A DNA stretch of 64,000 bases. Origin: Marinobacter sp. F4206 (GTDB lineage Bacteria; Pseudomonadota; Gammaproteobacteria; Pseudomonadales; Oleiphilaceae). The stretch is from the NCBI RefSeq assembly GCF_019392195.1, contig NZ_JAHXKI010000002.1:806001-870000 (forward strand), given 5' to 3'. Made by a program: the position numbers and the translations under genes. The stretch's first letter is position 1; every line of letters begins with the position of its first letter. The notes beneath the pieces were generated by a model. That model was given only the letters and a program-made list of their open reading frames with translations, searched no databases and was not told the DNA's origin. Positions 1 to 10,022 of the stretch are shown here, in pieces.

Positions 1-1324
1 TTACCTGAACTTTATCCTGATCCTCGCGGTGTTCGTGGCCATTACCATCAAGCTCTACACCACGATTTTCGTCGGCAAGGACTACTACCCGGACTACGAC
101 CTGGACCCCTCCCCCTGGCTGGAAAAACCGCTCCGGGTGGCCATGTTCACCAACAACTATCTGCCATTTATCGGGGGCGTTCCCATCTCCATCGAGCGAC
201 TGCGACGCGGACTGGAAGAGCTGGGCGACAAGCTCCTGATCGTTGCCCCCCGCTACAAGGATCAGCCGGAGAACGAGGAACAGGTTCTGCGCGTGCCCTC
301 TCTCCTGGCCATGGGCGAGAAGCGGGAGTTCCGTCTGGCGAATATATTCCTGGCCAGAATTCGCAAAGGGGTGAAAGCCTTCCGCCCGGACATCATTCAC
401 CTGCACCACCCCTTCTGGCTGGGCTCCCTCGGACTTTTCCTGGCCCGGACCCTCAAGGTGCCGGCCATCTACACCTACCACACCCGGCTGGAGCACTATG
501 CCCACTTCGTGCCCCTGCCCGGCATGCTGTTTCGCAACCTGATCTCCCACGCCCTGATCAAGCGTTTCGCCAACAAGTGCGACGGTGTGATCGTGCCCAC
601 TTACTCCACCGAAGAGTACCTGCGCATGATTGGCGTAAAGACGCCCACGCACGTTCAGCCCACGGGCATCGAATACCAGCGCTTTCAGGAGGTCCGGGAC
701 GAGGATGTTCAGCGCTTACGAAACGAGCTGGCGCTGGATGACGAGAAAGTGTTTGTCAGCGTTTCCCGGCTCTCGAATGAGAAAAACATCGATTTCATGA
801 TCGAGGCGATCGATTCCCTGCGTCGGCAAACGCAGGTGCCTTTCCGGTTCCTGATGATCGGCGATGGGCACCAGCGCGACCGCCTGCAACAGAAAATCGA
901 CGATCTGGACCTGCAACGACATTTCACCCTGGTCGGCGCCGTGCCGCCTGAAGACATGGCCAACTGGTATCAGCTCGGGGATGCGTTCCTGTTTGCCTCC
1001 AAGTCGGAAACCCAGGGCATGGTCATCCTGGAAGCCATGGCAGCCGGCCTGCCGGTGGTTGCGGTACGCTCCAGCGGTATTGAGGACGTGGTCCGCCACG
1101 GCTTCAACGGGTTCAAGACCCCGGAAAATCAGGAGCTGTGGGTCCATGAAGTGAAACGACTGCTGGAAGACGATGAACTCCGCCGGGAACTGGCGGCCCA
1201 GGCCCTGGAATTCGCAGCGGACTACTCAGTGGAGCAGTTCGCCCGGGACGTTCGCAGTATCTACGCCAACACCCTGGCACTGGAGGCCAAGAAACGGAAC
1301 CGGCACTGGCACCAGGAGCATTGA
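1..1324 (+). CDS. Glycosyltransferase family 4 protein, 5' end outside the window
   Basis: The reading frame is open from the first complete codon (base 2), so the true start lies upstream. The visible N terminus is a hydrophobic stretch (YLNFILILAVFVAITIKLY) that looks like the end of a membrane segment. A GT-B/GT4 fold follows: an N-terminal RVAMFTNNYLPFIGGV segment with the glycine loop, and a C-terminal nucleotide-sugar domain carrying the E-x7-E signature (ETQGMVILE) and the following AAGLPVVA. GT4 enzymes of this shape transfer a sugar from an activated donor, often to a lipid or polysaccharide acceptor at the cytoplasmic membrane. The membrane segment favours a membrane acceptor, but the substrate cannot be read from the sequence. 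The family call is secure; the function is open. Confidence 0.88.
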   Translation, partial: YLNFILILAVFVAITIKLYTTIFVGKDYYPDYDLDPSPWLEKPLRVAMFTNNYLPFIGGVPISIERLRRGLEELGDKLLIVAPRYKDQPENEEQVLRVPSLLAMGEKREFRLANIFLARIRKGVKAFRPDIIHLHHPFWLGSLGLFLARTLKVPAIYTYHTRLEHYAHFVPLPGMLFRNLISHALIKRFANKCDGVIVPTYSTEEYLRMIGVKTPTHVQPTGIEYQRFQEVRDEDVQRLRNELALDDEKVFVSVSRLSNEKNIDFMIEAIDSLRRQTQVPFRFLMIGDGHQRDRLQQKIDDLDLQRHFTLVGAVPPEDMANWYQLGDAFLFASKSETQGMVILEAMAAGLPVVAVRSSGIEDVVRHGFNGFKTPENQELWVHEVKRLLEDDELRRELAAQALEFAADYSVEQFARDVRSIYANTLALEAKKRNRHWHQEH

Positions 1325-1349
1325 TCGGGTTCACCTTGTGAGCCTGATC
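1323..1349 (+). terminator. Weak hairpin at the end of the glycosyltransferase gene
   Basis: Arms 1323-1333 and 1339-1349 pair at 9 of 11 positions around a 5-nt loop and include the stop codon. No clear U-run follows, so this may only be a 3'-end stabilising hairpin. Confidence 0.3.
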
Positions 1350-1404
1350 GGTTTAGACTGAATTCACGTATTACAAAAACCCTTTTATTGATCGGAGAGG
1401 TTAC

Positions 1405-2352
1405 GTGAGCGAAATTCCCGTCGGTATCAGCACCTGCCTGCTTGGCAAGGAAGTCCGCCACGATGGCGGCCACAAGCACTCCCGATACTGTACTCAGGTC
1501 CTGTCCAGACACTTCCAGTTCCGCTCCATCTGCCCGGAACTGGAAGCAGGTCTGGGCGTACCTCGGCCCGCCATCCACTTGCGCGAATACACCGACGGTC
1601 TCCGGCTCATCGAAACCAAAGGCGAGAACGACCACACCGATGCCATGCAGGCCTTTATCGACGCGGTTATGCCATCTCTGGGCAATCTGCGCGGCTACAT
1701 CCTGATGGCGAAATCGCCCAGCTGTGGCATGGAGCGCATCAAGGTCCATAACGAAGGTGGCAAAGTGACACGCCGCGACGGACGGGGCATGTTTGCCGAA
1801 GCTCTGATCCGCACCTACCCGCTGATGCCGGTGGAGGAAGAAGGCCGGCTGAACGATGACATGATCCGTGAAAACTTCATTGAACGCGTTTTCGCCTACG
1901 ACGACTGGATGCAGAATGTGGCCGGAGACAATCTGACCGCGAAGACACTGATCGAATTCCACACCCGTCACAAGTTCCAGTTACTGGCGCACTCAGAGAA
2001 AATATACCGGCAGCTTGGCCCGATGCTGGGCGATCTGAAATCGGAGCCGCTCGAAACCATCGCCGACCGGTACATCCACCTGTTTATGGAGGCCATGAGC
2101 CAGAAGGTCAGCCGGGGGTCGCATATGAACGCCATGCAGCACCTGATGGGCTACCTCAGAGACTCCATGGGGGACGAGGACCGGAAGGTGCTGATGGAAC
2201 AGATGGAAGCCTACCGACGCGGCGAGGTGCCGCTCGTTGTGCCCATGACCCTGCTGCGTATGGCCCAGCGCAGAGAACCGGTGGACTACCTCAGCGCGCA
2301 GCAGTACCTCACGCCCTATCCGGACGAGCTGGGGCTTCGCAACAACGTCTGA
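1405..2352 (+). CDS. DUF523-DUF1722 fusion protein (TudS/YbgA-like)
   Basis: A GTG start follows a GGAGAGG ribosome site. The N-terminal half (about residues 5-150) is DUF523, with STCLLGKEVRHDGG and KSPSCGMER motifs. The C-terminal half is DUF1722 (YbgA-like). DUF523 includes the TudS thiouracil desulfidases, which hold a [4Fe-4S] cluster with three cysteines. Here C11, C43 and C107 sit in the expected STC, ICPE and PSCG contexts, so a cluster is likely. That points to desulfuration or removal of thiolated bases, although no substrate is shown. The stop abuts the stop of the convergent DUF481 gene (shared TGATCA), leaving no room for a terminator between them. Confidence 0.88.
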   Translation: MSEIPVGISTCLLGKEVRHDGGHKHSRYCTQVLSRHFQFRSICPELEAGLGVPRPAIHLREYTDGLRLIETKGENDHTDAMQAFIDAVMPSLGNLRGYILMAKSPSCGMERIKVHNEGGKVTRRDGRGMFAEALIRTYPLMPVEEEGRLNDDMIRENFIERVFAYDDWMQNVAGDNLTAKTLIEFHTRHKFQLLAHSEKIYRQLGPMLGDLKSEPLETIADRYIHLFMEAMSQKVSRGSHMNAMQHLMGYLRDSMGDEDRKVLMEQMEAYRRGEVPLVVPMTLLRMAQRREPVDYLSAQQYLTPYPDELGLRNNV

Positions 2353-3084
2353 TCAGAAGGTGTACAGTAGGGTCAGGGCGGTTTCGGTGTCCGTTCGCTC
2401 TTTTCCCTCAGGCGGGTCGGAGACGTGTTTGACCCGGAATGCGGTTTTCATGGACAGATTGCCAACCACCGTGGCCTGCAACGCCGTTTCCGATTCACTG
2501 ATGGTGTTGTTTTCCTCCAGCCCCACCTCGGTGCTGAGCTTCTGACGAAACAGGGCTCGGTCAGAAATCGCGTAATCCAGCTGGGTGGCAAATCGGGCGA
2601 TGGCAGAATCTTCCGCCTTGTTGCCGCTCTCATTGGGTTCATCCAGCCGGTTGTACCGGTAACCCAGACCGGTGGACACACTCCAGAACGAAAGGTCACC
2701 GGACTCCCACAGCCGGTTACCGTAGCCTGCGGTGACCGACGACTCGAAGTCATACCCGGAAAAGCGGTCGTCCTCCCAGCCACCCCGGAGAAACCAGTAC
2801 TGGCGCTCGTCGAACTTGTAGTTGGTCTCGCCCTCCACCCGGTACTGCTCGGCGGTGGTTTCGTCATCAGCCTCGGTATGCCTGCCGCTGAATTCTGCGG
2901 TGTTGCGCCATCGAGGCAATTCATTACCAATGGCCAGCCGGCCATTGAGGTTGTTTTCCTCGGTATTGCCTGACGTCACCAGAACGCCCACTTCGAACTC
3001 AGCCTTGACGTCCCCACGATCCTGAGCCTGGGCTAGCGGCACGGCCCCAAGGAGGGCAACCGCAACGGCATTCCTGAGTTCCAT
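2353..3084 (-). CDS. DUF481 (YdiY-like) outer-membrane beta-barrel protein
   Basis: The protein has 243 residues from an ATG preceded by AGGAGA. Residues 1-20 (MELRNAVAVALLGAVPLAQA) form a signal peptide ending AQA. The rest alternates aromatic and polar residues as in a beta barrel and ends in LLYTF, a typical outer-membrane C-terminal phenylalanine. The EFEVGVLVTSGNTE segment and the overall pattern match DUF481, the family of YdiY and of so-called salt-induced outer-membrane proteins. The family has no settled function. A longer open frame runs upstream into the neighbouring gene but lacks a signal peptide start, so the internal ATG was chosen. Confidence 0.87.
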   Translation of the reverse strand: MELRNAVAVALLGAVPLAQAQDRGDVKAEFEVGVLVTSGNTEENNLNGRLAIGNELPRWRNTAEFSGRHTEADDETTAEQYRVEGETNYKFDERQYWFLRGGWEDDRFSGYDFESSVTAGYGNRLWESGDLSFWSVSTGLGYRYNRLDEPNESGNKAEDSAIARFATQLDYAISDRALFRQKLSTEVGLEENNTISESETALQATVVGNLSMKTAFRVKHVSDPPEGKERTDTETALTLLYTF

Positions 3085-3106
3085 GACGTTCTCCTGCTTC
3101 GTCGAT

Positions 3107-4126
3107 TCAGGCTCCCGCTGATTTACGGGCCTTTTCACCTGCCACGCTCTTTTGCGCGTGGCGTTCACGCTCGGCCTTTTTACGGGCCTTGCGCTCGGCA
3201 ATGATGCGGGCGGCTTCCCCCCCGACATGGGCCTCGCCGCGCTGCTCCGCCAGCCGCATCTGACGCTCACGCTCCGCAAACCGGGCTTTCTGCTCCTCGG
3301 TCAGCGAGTCGATGCACTGGTGGCAGCTCACACCCTGTTCGTATTCAGGACGCTGCTTGTCGTCCTCGGTAATCGGGCGCCGGCAGGCGTGGCACTGGTC
3401 ATAGTCGCCGCGCTCAAGCTGGTGGTTCACCGTCACCCGGTCATCAAACACGAAGCACTCTCCGTGCCACAGGCTCTGCTCCTGGGGCACTTCCTCGAGG
3501 TATTTCAGAATGCCGCCCTTGAGATGGTAGACCTCCTCGAAGCCCTGCTCTTTCAGATAGGCCGTCGATTTCTCGCAGCGAATGCCGCCGGTGCAGAACA
3601 TCGCGACTTTCTTGTGCCGGGACGGATCCAGGTTCTGCTTCACGTAGTCCGGGAACTCCCGGAAGGTATCGGTAGCCGGGTTCACGGCGTTCCGGAACGT
3701 GCCGATTTCCACTTCGTACTGGTTACGGGTATCGACCAGCACCACCTCCGGATCGGAGATCAGGTCATTCCAGTCCTGGGCCTCCACGTAGGTGCCAACG
3801 ATGCGCTTCGGGTCGACCCCGTCCACGCCCATGGTGACGATCTCTTTCTTGAGTTTCACTTTGGTGCGTTTGAACGGCTGGATGTCCACAAACGATTCTT
3901 TGTAGTCGATTCCGTCGAAACGCCGGTCGCTGTCAATCCAGGCTTTGACCGCATCAATGCCTTCGCGGCTGCCGGCGATGGTGCCGTTGATCCCTTCACG
4001 GGCCAACAACAGTGTCCCGTGGACGTCGTTGGCCAGCATAATGTCCAGCAGCGGCTGGCGAAGGGACTGGTAATCATTCAGGACTGCGAACTTGTAGAGC
4101 GCGCAGACAACTACATCATTGCTCAT
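3107..4126 (-). CDS. trhO: tRNA uridine(34) hydroxylase TrhO (YceA, rhodanese-related)
   Basis: This is a full-length 339-residue protein. An N-terminal acylphosphatase-like domain ([10 protein letters not shown] near residue 43) is followed by a rhodanese domain whose active loop CTGGIRCE spans residues 178-185, with C178 as the rhodanese cysteine and C184 close by. A cysteine-rich segment (CHACRRPI...CHQC) and a basic C-terminal tail follow. TrhO/YceA makes 5-hydroxyuridine at the wobble position of some tRNAs using oxygen and, as established in E. coli and Bacillus, feeds cmo5U/mo5U synthesis. The gene appears to be a single unit. It is read from ATG after TCTCC in the complement (GGAGA ribosome site). 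Confidence 0.93.
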   Translation of the reverse strand: MSNDVVVCALYKFAVLNDYQSLRQPLLDIMLANDVHGTLLLAREGINGTIAGSREGIDAVKAWIDSDRRFDGIDYKESFVDIQPFKRTKVKLKKEIVTMGVDGVDPKRIVGTYVEAQDWNDLISDPEVVLVDTRNQYEVEIGTFRNAVNPATDTFREFPDYVKQNLDPSRHKKVAMFCTGGIRCEKSTAYLKEQGFEEVYHLKGGILKYLEEVPQEQSLWHGECFVFDDRVTVNHQLERGDYDQCHACRRPITEDDKQRPEYEQGVSCHQCIDSLTEEQKARFAERERQMRLAEQRGEAHVGGEAARIIAERKARKKAERERHAQKSVAGEKARKSAGA

Positions 4127-4267
4127 CGATTTCTCCTGCGGGCCGGACCGTAAATCCGGAGCATGGGTTTGGTTTCATTCAAAGGCTCAGGCCAGAGAGG
4201 GCGCAATTTTTAACCAACTCTGGCCCGGGATCAAGTGCGGGCTGGCCGAAGCATGCCAGCCACCCGG

Positions 4268-4996
4268 TCAATCGGCCTTGCTGGCCAGCTCCCGTTCCAC
4301 CACGGCGGACAACTGTCCCCAGCCGGGTCGGGGCAGGCGAATGTTATCCACAAGCACCGTCGGTGTGCTGGCAACCCGCAGTTGCATCGCCACACGGCGG
4401 CTCTGCTCCACGGCTTCCCGATGCAATTCCGTGGTCATGCACCGGCGAAAGCGCCGTTCCTCCAGCCCGAGATCTCCGGCGTAGCGGGTGAAGGTGGCAA
4501 CCGGATCGCCGGAGCCACTCCATTCGGACTGGGCCGCGAAAAGCTGGTCATGCATTTCCCAATAGGCATCCTGGTCTCCGGCACAACGGGCAGCCAGTGC
4601 GGCGGGCATGGCATTCTGGTGCTGCTGCAACGGCAGGTCAAAATAGACAAACCGGACCTTGCCAGCCTCAACGTACTGTTCTTTCAGCTTCTGACTGGCA
4701 TCGGAAAAGCGGCCACAGGCCGGGCACTGATAATCAGCGAACTCGCGCACCACAACGGGGGCATCAGCCGGACCCACCGACATACCGTACTGATCCAGCT
4801 CGGCCGGGAACGCATCGGCGTTGGGGGCGGCAACAGGCAGTTCATCCGAGGTAGGCTTCGGCTTGGCCGTCAGGAAGAACAGACCAATGGCAACCGCGGC
4901 CAATACCAGCACCGCCACCCCGATATAAAGGGGCTGATTTCCAGATTTCTTGGGCGCAGGGGCTCCGGTTTCCCTGCGACGTTTTGCTTCACCCAT
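4268..4996 (-). CDS. Membrane-anchored DsbA-family thioredoxin-fold protein
   Basis: The protein has 242 residues. A basic cytoplasmic head (MGEAKRRRE) is followed by one membrane helix (about residues 23-43) and a periplasmic domain. EFADYQCPACGRF carries the redox motif CPAC, and a later STPTVLV supplies the cis-proline loop expected of DsbA/DsbG-like folds. Two further cysteines (ARCAG and FRRCMT) are present. Proteins of this kind oxidise or isomerise disulfides in the periplasm, or serve as dedicated partners; the target is unknown. The start was chosen for its AAGGAG ribosome site 7 nt upstream. An upstream in-frame ATG lacks one. Confidence 0.85.
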   Translation of the reverse strand: MGEAKRRRETGAPAPKKSGNQPLYIGVAVLVLAAVAIGLFFLTAKPKPTSDELPVAAPNADAFPAELDQYGMSVGPADAPVVVREFADYQCPACGRFSDASQKLKEQYVEAGKVRFVYFDLPLQQHQNAMPAALAARCAGDQDAYWEMHDQLFAAQSEWSGSGDPVATFTRYAGDLGLEERRFRRCMTTELHREAVEQSRRVAMQLRVASTPTVLVDNIRLPRPGWGQLSAVVERELASKAD

Positions 4997-5125
4997 TACG
5001 GGCTCCTTCTTGTTGGTAGAGTTTTTTCCACGCATTCGACGGGCAACGACCATTTTCAGCGCCACCCCGGCAGGCTAAGATCCTTTATAACCTATATAAG
5101 TTCCAACAAAAATTAAGGAAAACTC

Positions 5126-6091
5126 ATGGCCTTACCCGAATCCATCTCCAGCAACCTGACCCTGCCGCTCGTGGCGGCGCCGATGTTTCTGATCTCGGGC
5201 CCGGAGCTTGCGCTGGCCTGCTGCAAGGAAGGCGTGGTCGGCAGCTTTCCCGCCCTGAACCAGCGCACGAGCGAAGGCTTCGAGGCCTGGCTTGAACAGA
5301 TGAACAGCGAACTCGACCGTTTCCGCCAGGAGAATCCTTCGGCCCCGCTGGCGCCTTACGCGGTCAATCTGATTGTCCATCGCACCAATCCGCGCTGGCA
5401 GGCGGACCTGGAATTGTGCGTCAAGCATCGGGTACCCATTGTCATTACCTCTCTGGGTGCCGCCAGCCAGGTTGTTGACGCGGTACACGGGTACGGCGGC
5501 CTGGTGTTTCACGATGTCACCAACCAGAAGCACGCGCGCAAAGCCGCCGAGGCGGGGGTAGACGGCGTCATCGCCGTGGCCGCAGGGGCCGGAGGCCATG
5601 CCGGCACCATCAACCCTGTTGTCCTGGTGCACGAAATTCGCGACGTCTTTGACGGCACCATTCTTCTGGCCGGCGGCCTGTCCCATGGGGAAGACCTGCT
5701 GGCAGCCCAGGCCATGGGCGCCGATCTGGGCTACCTGGGCACCCGCTTCATCAATACGGTTGAATCGCAGGCCGAGGAGGCCTACCGCAACATGATTATC
5801 GAGGCGGTGTCCGCTGACATCATCCACACACCGGCCGTTTCCGGCGTGCCCGCCAGCTTTATGCGCCAGAGTCTGGAAGCCGCGGGCTACCCGATGGACA
5901 AACTCAACCAGGCCGGCGACATTGATTATGGGGAAAAGCTGAAACCGGTGGACGACGAGGCGAAGGCCTGGAAAACCGTCTGGTCAGCGGGCCAGGGTGT
6001 CAGCCAGATTCACGACGTGCTCAGCGTCGAGGCCCTGGTCGGCCGCCTGAAAACGGAATACGACGCGGCCCGCACCCGACTCTGCGGTTGA
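5126..6091 (+). CDS. Nitronate monooxygenase (2-nitropropane dioxygenase family)
   Basis: This 321-residue TIM-barrel flavoprotein starts at an ATG with an AAGGA site. Family motifs seen are GVVGSFPALNQR near the N terminus, FHDVTNQKHARKAAEAGVDG in the middle and the FMN phosphate loops AAGAGGHAG and LAGGLSHGEDLLAAQAMGADLGYLGTRF, the longer in two parts. Enzymes of this family oxidise alkyl nitronates such as propionate-3-nitronate with O2. It ends in a hairpin shared with the convergent chemoreceptor gene. The substrate in this organism is inferred from family only. Confidence 0.88.
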   Translation: MALPESISSNLTLPLVAAPMFLISGPELALACCKEGVVGSFPALNQRTSEGFEAWLEQMNSELDRFRQENPSAPLAPYAVNLIVHRTNPRWQADLELCVKHRVPIVITSLGAASQVVDAVHGYGGLVFHDVTNQKHARKAAEAGVDGVIAVAAGAGGHAGTINPVVLVHEIRDVFDGTILLAGGLSHGEDLLAAQAMGADLGYLGTRFINTVESQAEEAYRNMIIEAVSADIIHTPAVSGVPASFMRQSLEAAGYPMDKLNQAGDIDYGEKLKPVDDEAKAWKTVWSAGQGVSQIHDVLSVEALVGRLKTEYDAARTRLCG

Positions 6092-6096
6092 CGTGA

Positions 6097-6122
6097 CGGG
6101 CAGCCTTCGCGCCGGCTGCCCG
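6097..6122. terminator. Hairpin between convergent genes
   Basis: Perfect 9-bp arms (CGGGCAGCC, 6097-6105, and GGCTGCCCG, 6114-6122) enclose an 8-nt loop between two converging genes. The T-run is short, so termination on either strand is likely but not certain. Confidence 0.6.
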
Positions 6123-6131
6123 TTGATCCGG

Positions 6132-8072
6132 TTACACCCTGAACTGTGAGGCCTTGGCCTGAAGCGCCGACAACAGCTCGCCAATCTGGTGACTGGCCTT
6201 GTCCGAGCGGTGGATAGCCTCAACGGTGGTTTCCGAAGATCGGGCGATATCCTCGACGCTGACACTCACCTTGCCGGCATGCCGCCCTTCTTCCTCAGCC
6301 ACCGAGGAGATGGTCAGTGCCCGCTCCTGCAGACTGCCCAGCAACTGATTGATCTGTTCAAAGTGCTCATCTGCCTTGCGGAATTCCGTCGAGGATTCGG
6401 CAACCTGCCCCGAGACCTGGTCTATCACCGATACCGCCTGGCGACTGCCCTGCTGCAGCCGCTCGATGATGGCCTGGATCTCGGTCGTGGATTCCTGGGT
6501 CCGGCTGGCCAGTGTGCGGACCTCGTCGGCAACAACCGCAAACCCCCGGCCGGACTCGCCCGCCCGTGCGGCCTCGATGGCCGCGTTCAGCGCCAGCAGG
6601 TTAGTCTGCTCCGCGATGGCACCGATCACCGACAGCACCGAGTTGATTTCCGTGCTCTGGTGGTTGAGTTCATTGACGGCGGCCACCGCCGACTCGACAT
6701 TGCGCACCACGGCATCAAGCCGGTCCCGGACATCCCGTGAAATGCCCGCCGTCGCCTCGCTCTCGGCGCCAATGGTCTGCACCGAACCCGCCACTTCCTG
6801 AATGCTGGCGGCCACCTCGGCAATACTCCGGGACATGGCGGCCATCGTCTCGGAGACATCCGCCACTTCCCGCTGCTGGTGGTTTACCGCCGATACGGCG
6901 TCGCGGCTGATCTCCCCCTGCGCCCGGGCCTGCCCGGCCGCAGACTCCGCCGAGGCCTTCACATCCGACACCAGCTCCTGGATCCGCGCTATGAACTGAT
7001 TCATACCCCGCGCCATTTCGGTCAGTTCGTCCCGGCCCTTCAGGGACACTCGTCGGGTCAGGTCGGCTTCGCCATCGGCGATGCTCCAGATTGCGGAACT
7101 CAGCCGGAGCACCCGCGGCAACAGGCCACCCCCGAGCACCGCCGCCACCAGGACAATCAGCACCAGCACCGAGCCGATGGCGAGAATCGAGAGATTCGCC
7201 GCCAGACTCGAGGCTTCGTTGTTCAGGGACTCCACCGTGTTGTGGATTCGCGCCTGGGTATCGGCTCCCATGCCGGCCAGTTGCTGCTGAAGCCGCTGGT
7301 TCACCTGCTCCGTCTCCGCTTCGAGAGTCTGGCGTGAGGCGTCAATGCTACCGGTGATGGTGGCGCTGAATTCCTGCTCCAGCTGAGCCAGATCCTGATT
7401 GATACCCTCCAGGGACAGACCCAGCTTGAGCTGGCCGATGGCGGAGCCCTGAGGCTTGATGTCGGCGGTAATAATCACCACATTGGGGTCACGGCTTGCC
7501 GCATCGAGGACCCGATTTGCCGCACCCCGGCCCTCACCCTGCTTCATAAGGGTGCGTACCCGGTCGTCGGTACGGTCCACGTAACGGGTCATGCGCTCGC
7601 CATACTGGTCGTAGTAAATGGCAAACAGGACCGACTCACGAGCATCCGCCAACTCAACCAGATCGGTCAGGCGGGGAATATCCCGGTCCCAAATCAGGGG
7701 CGCGGCAACCGCCGCCAGCACGTTGGCGAGACCCTGCGCCTCAGCCATAACCGCGTTTCGAACATTACTGGCCACACGCTCCTGCTGTTCGGTCTGCTGA
7801 CGGGTCAGTTCGCTGGCCAGTTCGTCAATGGTCTTCTCTCGCATGGTCTGCAGACGACCACGCACATCTTCACGGGTTTCCCCAAACGACTCACTGACTT
7901 TCGTGCTGCTGGCTTCAAGGGCCGAGCCGGCAGTCTCCACCAGGCGCTCCACCTGGTTCGAAATCAACCACTGGCTGACCACAACCTGCGCCAGACCGGC
8001 GATAACCAGTATCAGGAAAACAGGCCTTAGCAGCCGACTTGTGATCAGCTGTTTCAAAAAACGAGGGGTCAT
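6132..8072 (-). CDS. Methyl-accepting chemotaxis protein
   Basis: The protein has 646 residues. A short cytoplasmic N terminus leads into membrane helix 1 (about 16-36). A periplasmic sensor region of about 260 residues follows, with no Cache or PAS motif I can name and coiled-coil stretches at both ends. Then come membrane helix 2 (about 297-318), a HAMP segment, and the cytoplasmic signalling domain. The signalling hairpin tip [19 protein letters not shown] is intact, followed by [15 protein letters not shown]. Known role: chemoreceptors control CheA kinase through CheW. The ligand cannot be inferred. No other chemotaxis gene lies nearby, so this is an orphan receptor. The start has a GGAGT site. 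Confidence 0.93.
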   Translation of the reverse strand: MTPRFLKQLITSRLLRPVFLILVIAGLAQVVVSQWLISNQVERLVETAGSALEASSTKVSESFGETREDVRGRLQTMREKTIDELASELTRQQTEQQERVASNVRNAVMAEAQGLANVLAAVAAPLIWDRDIPRLTDLVELADARESVLFAIYYDQYGERMTRYVDRTDDRVRTLMKQGEGRGAANRVLDAASRDPNVVIITADIKPQGSAIGQLKLGLSLEGINQDLAQLEQEFSATITGSIDASRQTLEAETEQVNQRLQQQLAGMGADTQARIHNTVESLNNEASSLAANLSILAIGSVLVLIVLVAAVLGGGLLPRVLRLSSAIWSIADGEADLTRRVSLKGRDELTEMARGMNQFIARIQELVSDVKASAESAAGQARAQGEISRDAVSAVNHQQREVADVSETMAAMSRSIAEVAASIQEVAGSVQTIGAESEATAGISRDVRDRLDAVVRNVESAVAAVNELNHQSTEINSVLSVIGAIAEQTNLLALNAAIEAARAGESGRGFAVVADEVRTLASRTQESTTEIQAIIERLQQGSRQAVSVIDQVSGQVAESSTEFRKADEHFEQINQLLGSLQERALTISSVAEEEGRHAGKVSVSVEDIARSSETTVEAIHRSDKASHQIGELLSALQAKASQFRV

Positions 8073-8310
8073 AGGGACTCCGTCAACGTGTTTACTGCTG
8101 CATCCTTCGCGTTTATTTTCAGCGTCCCGTGCGATGGGTCTCGCATAGTTTTAGCAAAACCCGGACCATAGGGGAGCGTTTTTATGTAGGGATTTGTTGC
8201 AGGTATTTACACGTAGGGTTTTTCGGGGGGATTTATAACCAGGGGCTCCAGTGAACTTTTGCACAACTACCCCGTAACTCTTCAGGACATTCGACGGAAG
8301 GAGCACCACT

Positions 8311-8484
8311 ATGCTCGGATTTTTGAAAGGCGATCCCAAGAAAAAGCTGCAAAAAGCCTATGAGGACAAACTCGAAAAGGCACTGCATGCCCAGCGCAAC
8401 GGGGACCTTCGCACGCATGGCACACTGATGGAGGAGGCTGAAAAGATCTACGCGGAAATCCAGAAGCTCTCCGACGGAAAATAA
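8311..8484 (+). CDS. Small DUF6435/Lacal_2735-like protein (57 aa)
   Basis: A 58-codon frame starts at ATG behind a strong AAGGAG site. It encodes MLGFLKGDPKKKLQK..., a lysine-rich head followed by a helical segment (YEDKLEKALHAQRNGDL and MEEAEKIYAEIQKL). The pattern of MLGFLKGDP, KKKLQKAYE and AQRNGD matches small conserved proteins I know as DUF6435/Lacal_2735, whose function is unknown. It sits alone between a divergent chemoreceptor and the convergent cbpM. About 240 bp of upstream sequence holds nothing else I recognise. Length, ribosome site and conserved motif argue for a real gene. Confidence 0.82.
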   Translation: MLGFLKGDPKKKLQKAYEDKLEKALHAQRNGDLRTHGTLMEEAEKIYAEIQKLSDGK

Positions 8485-8500
8485 ACCGTCGGTTTACCGG

Positions 8501-8860
8501 TCAGTCACGATCCTGATTCTGCGAAAACTGGTCCAACTGCTGACGAAGCCGGCCGATTTCCCGGCGCATGGTATCCACTTCGTCGAGGAGTTCCAGTGAC
8601 ATGGCCAGCCCCGGCAGGTTCATTTTCAGATCCCGCTGCAGCCGCATGGCCTTCTGAAGACGCAGTAGTGCTGTCAGGTCGAATTCCCAATTCCGGACTT
8701 CCTCATGCTCAAGGGCTTCAACCGGCTCGATAATCCCGTAACTCACCATTTTCAGGACCAGTTCCGCATGGCAATCACCTCGCTCGCATATCTCGCGAAG
8801 CGTGAAGGTTGCCTGCTGCTCAACAATCTCGACCGTCAGCGTCTCGGTGTTTCTGCTCAT
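8501..8860 (-). CDS. cbpM: Chaperone modulator CbpM
   Basis: The protein has 119 residues with a MerR-like winged-helix N-terminal half (FTLREICERGDCHAELVLKMVSYGIIEP) and a C-terminal helical part (REIGRLRQQLDQFSQ). CbpM binds the J domain of CbpA and blocks its stimulation of DnaK. It lies 15 bp downstream of cbpA on the same strand, the usual cbpA-cbpM order, so co-transcription is expected. Confidence 0.9.
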   Translation of the reverse strand: MSRNTETLTVEIVEQQATFTLREICERGDCHAELVLKMVSYGIIEPVEALEHEEVRNWEFDLTALLRLQKAMRLQRDLKMNLPGLAMSLELLDEVDTMRREIGRLRQQLDQFSQNQDRD

Positions 8861-8875
8861 GCCTTTACTCCATGA

Positions 8876-9868
8876 TTACACGTGCAGCCTACTGCGTGGA
8901 TTGAAGCTCTTTTCTGCCTCCGCCAGTTGCTTGTAGAGTTTTTCTGCCTCCGGTGCATGCTGCTCCGGCATCACAACCTGGAGAACGACAATCTGGTCGC
9001 CCGGGTGCTTGCCCGGGAATCCCTTACCCTTGAGCCGCAACTTCCGACCGCTGGACGATCCTTTGGGCACTTTCACGTTCACCCTCGAACCGACCGTCGG
9101 CACGGTGACAGTGGCGCCAAGCGCGGCTTCCCAAGGCGTAATCGGCATAGTGACCAGAATATCCCGCCCCTCGACGGCAAAGGTTGGGTGCGGCGCCAGC
9201 TCAATTTCCAGCAAGAGGTCACCCGCATCCCCGCCACCACTGCCCGGCGAGCCCTGCCCTTTCAGTCGCAGGTGCTGCCCCTCCCGCATCCCGGCCGGAA
9301 TTTTGACCTTGAGGGTCTTCTGTCGAGGCATGATGTGGCCGTGTTCGTCCGGTTGGTGAACCGTGAAGGAGACCTGTTTTTCGCAGCCATGAAACACTTC
9401 CTCCAGAAACAGCGAAAGCCGGGCGTGAACGTCCTCACCCCGAACCCGCATGTTTTGACGGAAACCGCCGGCCCGACCGGTTGCGCCAAATCCGCCACGG
9501 GAGAAGCCACCGCCGGCCCGACCGCCACCACCAAAAATCTCCTCAAAGAAATCACTGAATTGAGCGGCATCGGCTTCAGTGTAGCCGCCACCGCCAAATC
9601 CGGACGCACTTTGCCAGCCCGGTGGCGGCTCAAACGAGCCATCCCCTCGGGCGCCGTACTTGCGCAACTGGTCGTATTCGGCCCGTTTCTCAGGATCCTT
9701 CAATACTTCGTAGGCCTCACCGACGTCTTTGAACTTTTCGTCGGCATCCGTTTCCTTACTGACGTCCGGGTGGTATTTCCGGGCCAGCTTGCGGTAAGCC
9801 CTCTTGATGTCCTCGGGAGAGGCAGACTCGCTCACACCGAGCGCGGCGTAATAGTCTTTGAAGTCCAT
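8876..9868 (-). CDS. cbpA: Curved DNA-binding protein / DnaJ-type co-chaperone CbpA
   Basis: The protein has 330 residues from an ATG with a TGAGGA site; a longer open frame upstream has no ribosome site. The J domain (residues 1-70) contains the HPD triad (KYHPDVS). A Gly/Phe-rich linker follows ([16 protein letters not shown]), then the two-barrel DnaJ C-terminal domain ([36 protein letters not shown]). It lacks the four-repeat CxxCxGxG zinc domain, which separates CbpA from DnaJ. Known role: stimulates DnaK ATPase and binds curved DNA in stationary phase. Confidence 0.93.
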   Translation of the reverse strand: MDFKDYYAALGVSESASPEDIKRAYRKLARKYHPDVSKETDADEKFKDVGEAYEVLKDPEKRAEYDQLRKYGARGDGSFEPPPGWQSASGFGGGGYTEADAAQFSDFFEEIFGGGGRAGGGFSRGGFGATGRAGGFRQNMRVRGEDVHARLSLFLEEVFHGCEKQVSFTVHQPDEHGHIMPRQKTLKVKIPAGMREGQHLRLKGQGSPGSGGGDAGDLLLEIELAPHPTFAVEGRDILVTMPITPWEAALGATVTVPTVGSRVNVKVPKGSSSGRKLRLKGKGFPGKHPGDQIVVLQVVMPEQHAPEAEKLYKQLAEAEKSFNPRSRLHV

Positions 9869-10022
9869 TCTGGTCCTCACCACTGATTCCTGGTTCCGGA
9901 CGAATTGTCCGGTTACTAAGAACAATATTTGATGAGGTGAGGGAAATTACAAGGCTGATGTTGTTTTCAGTTGAGACAGATCAGTTAGCGCGGGGATCAG
10001 GCTCAGAGAGCGCAGGGGGAGG

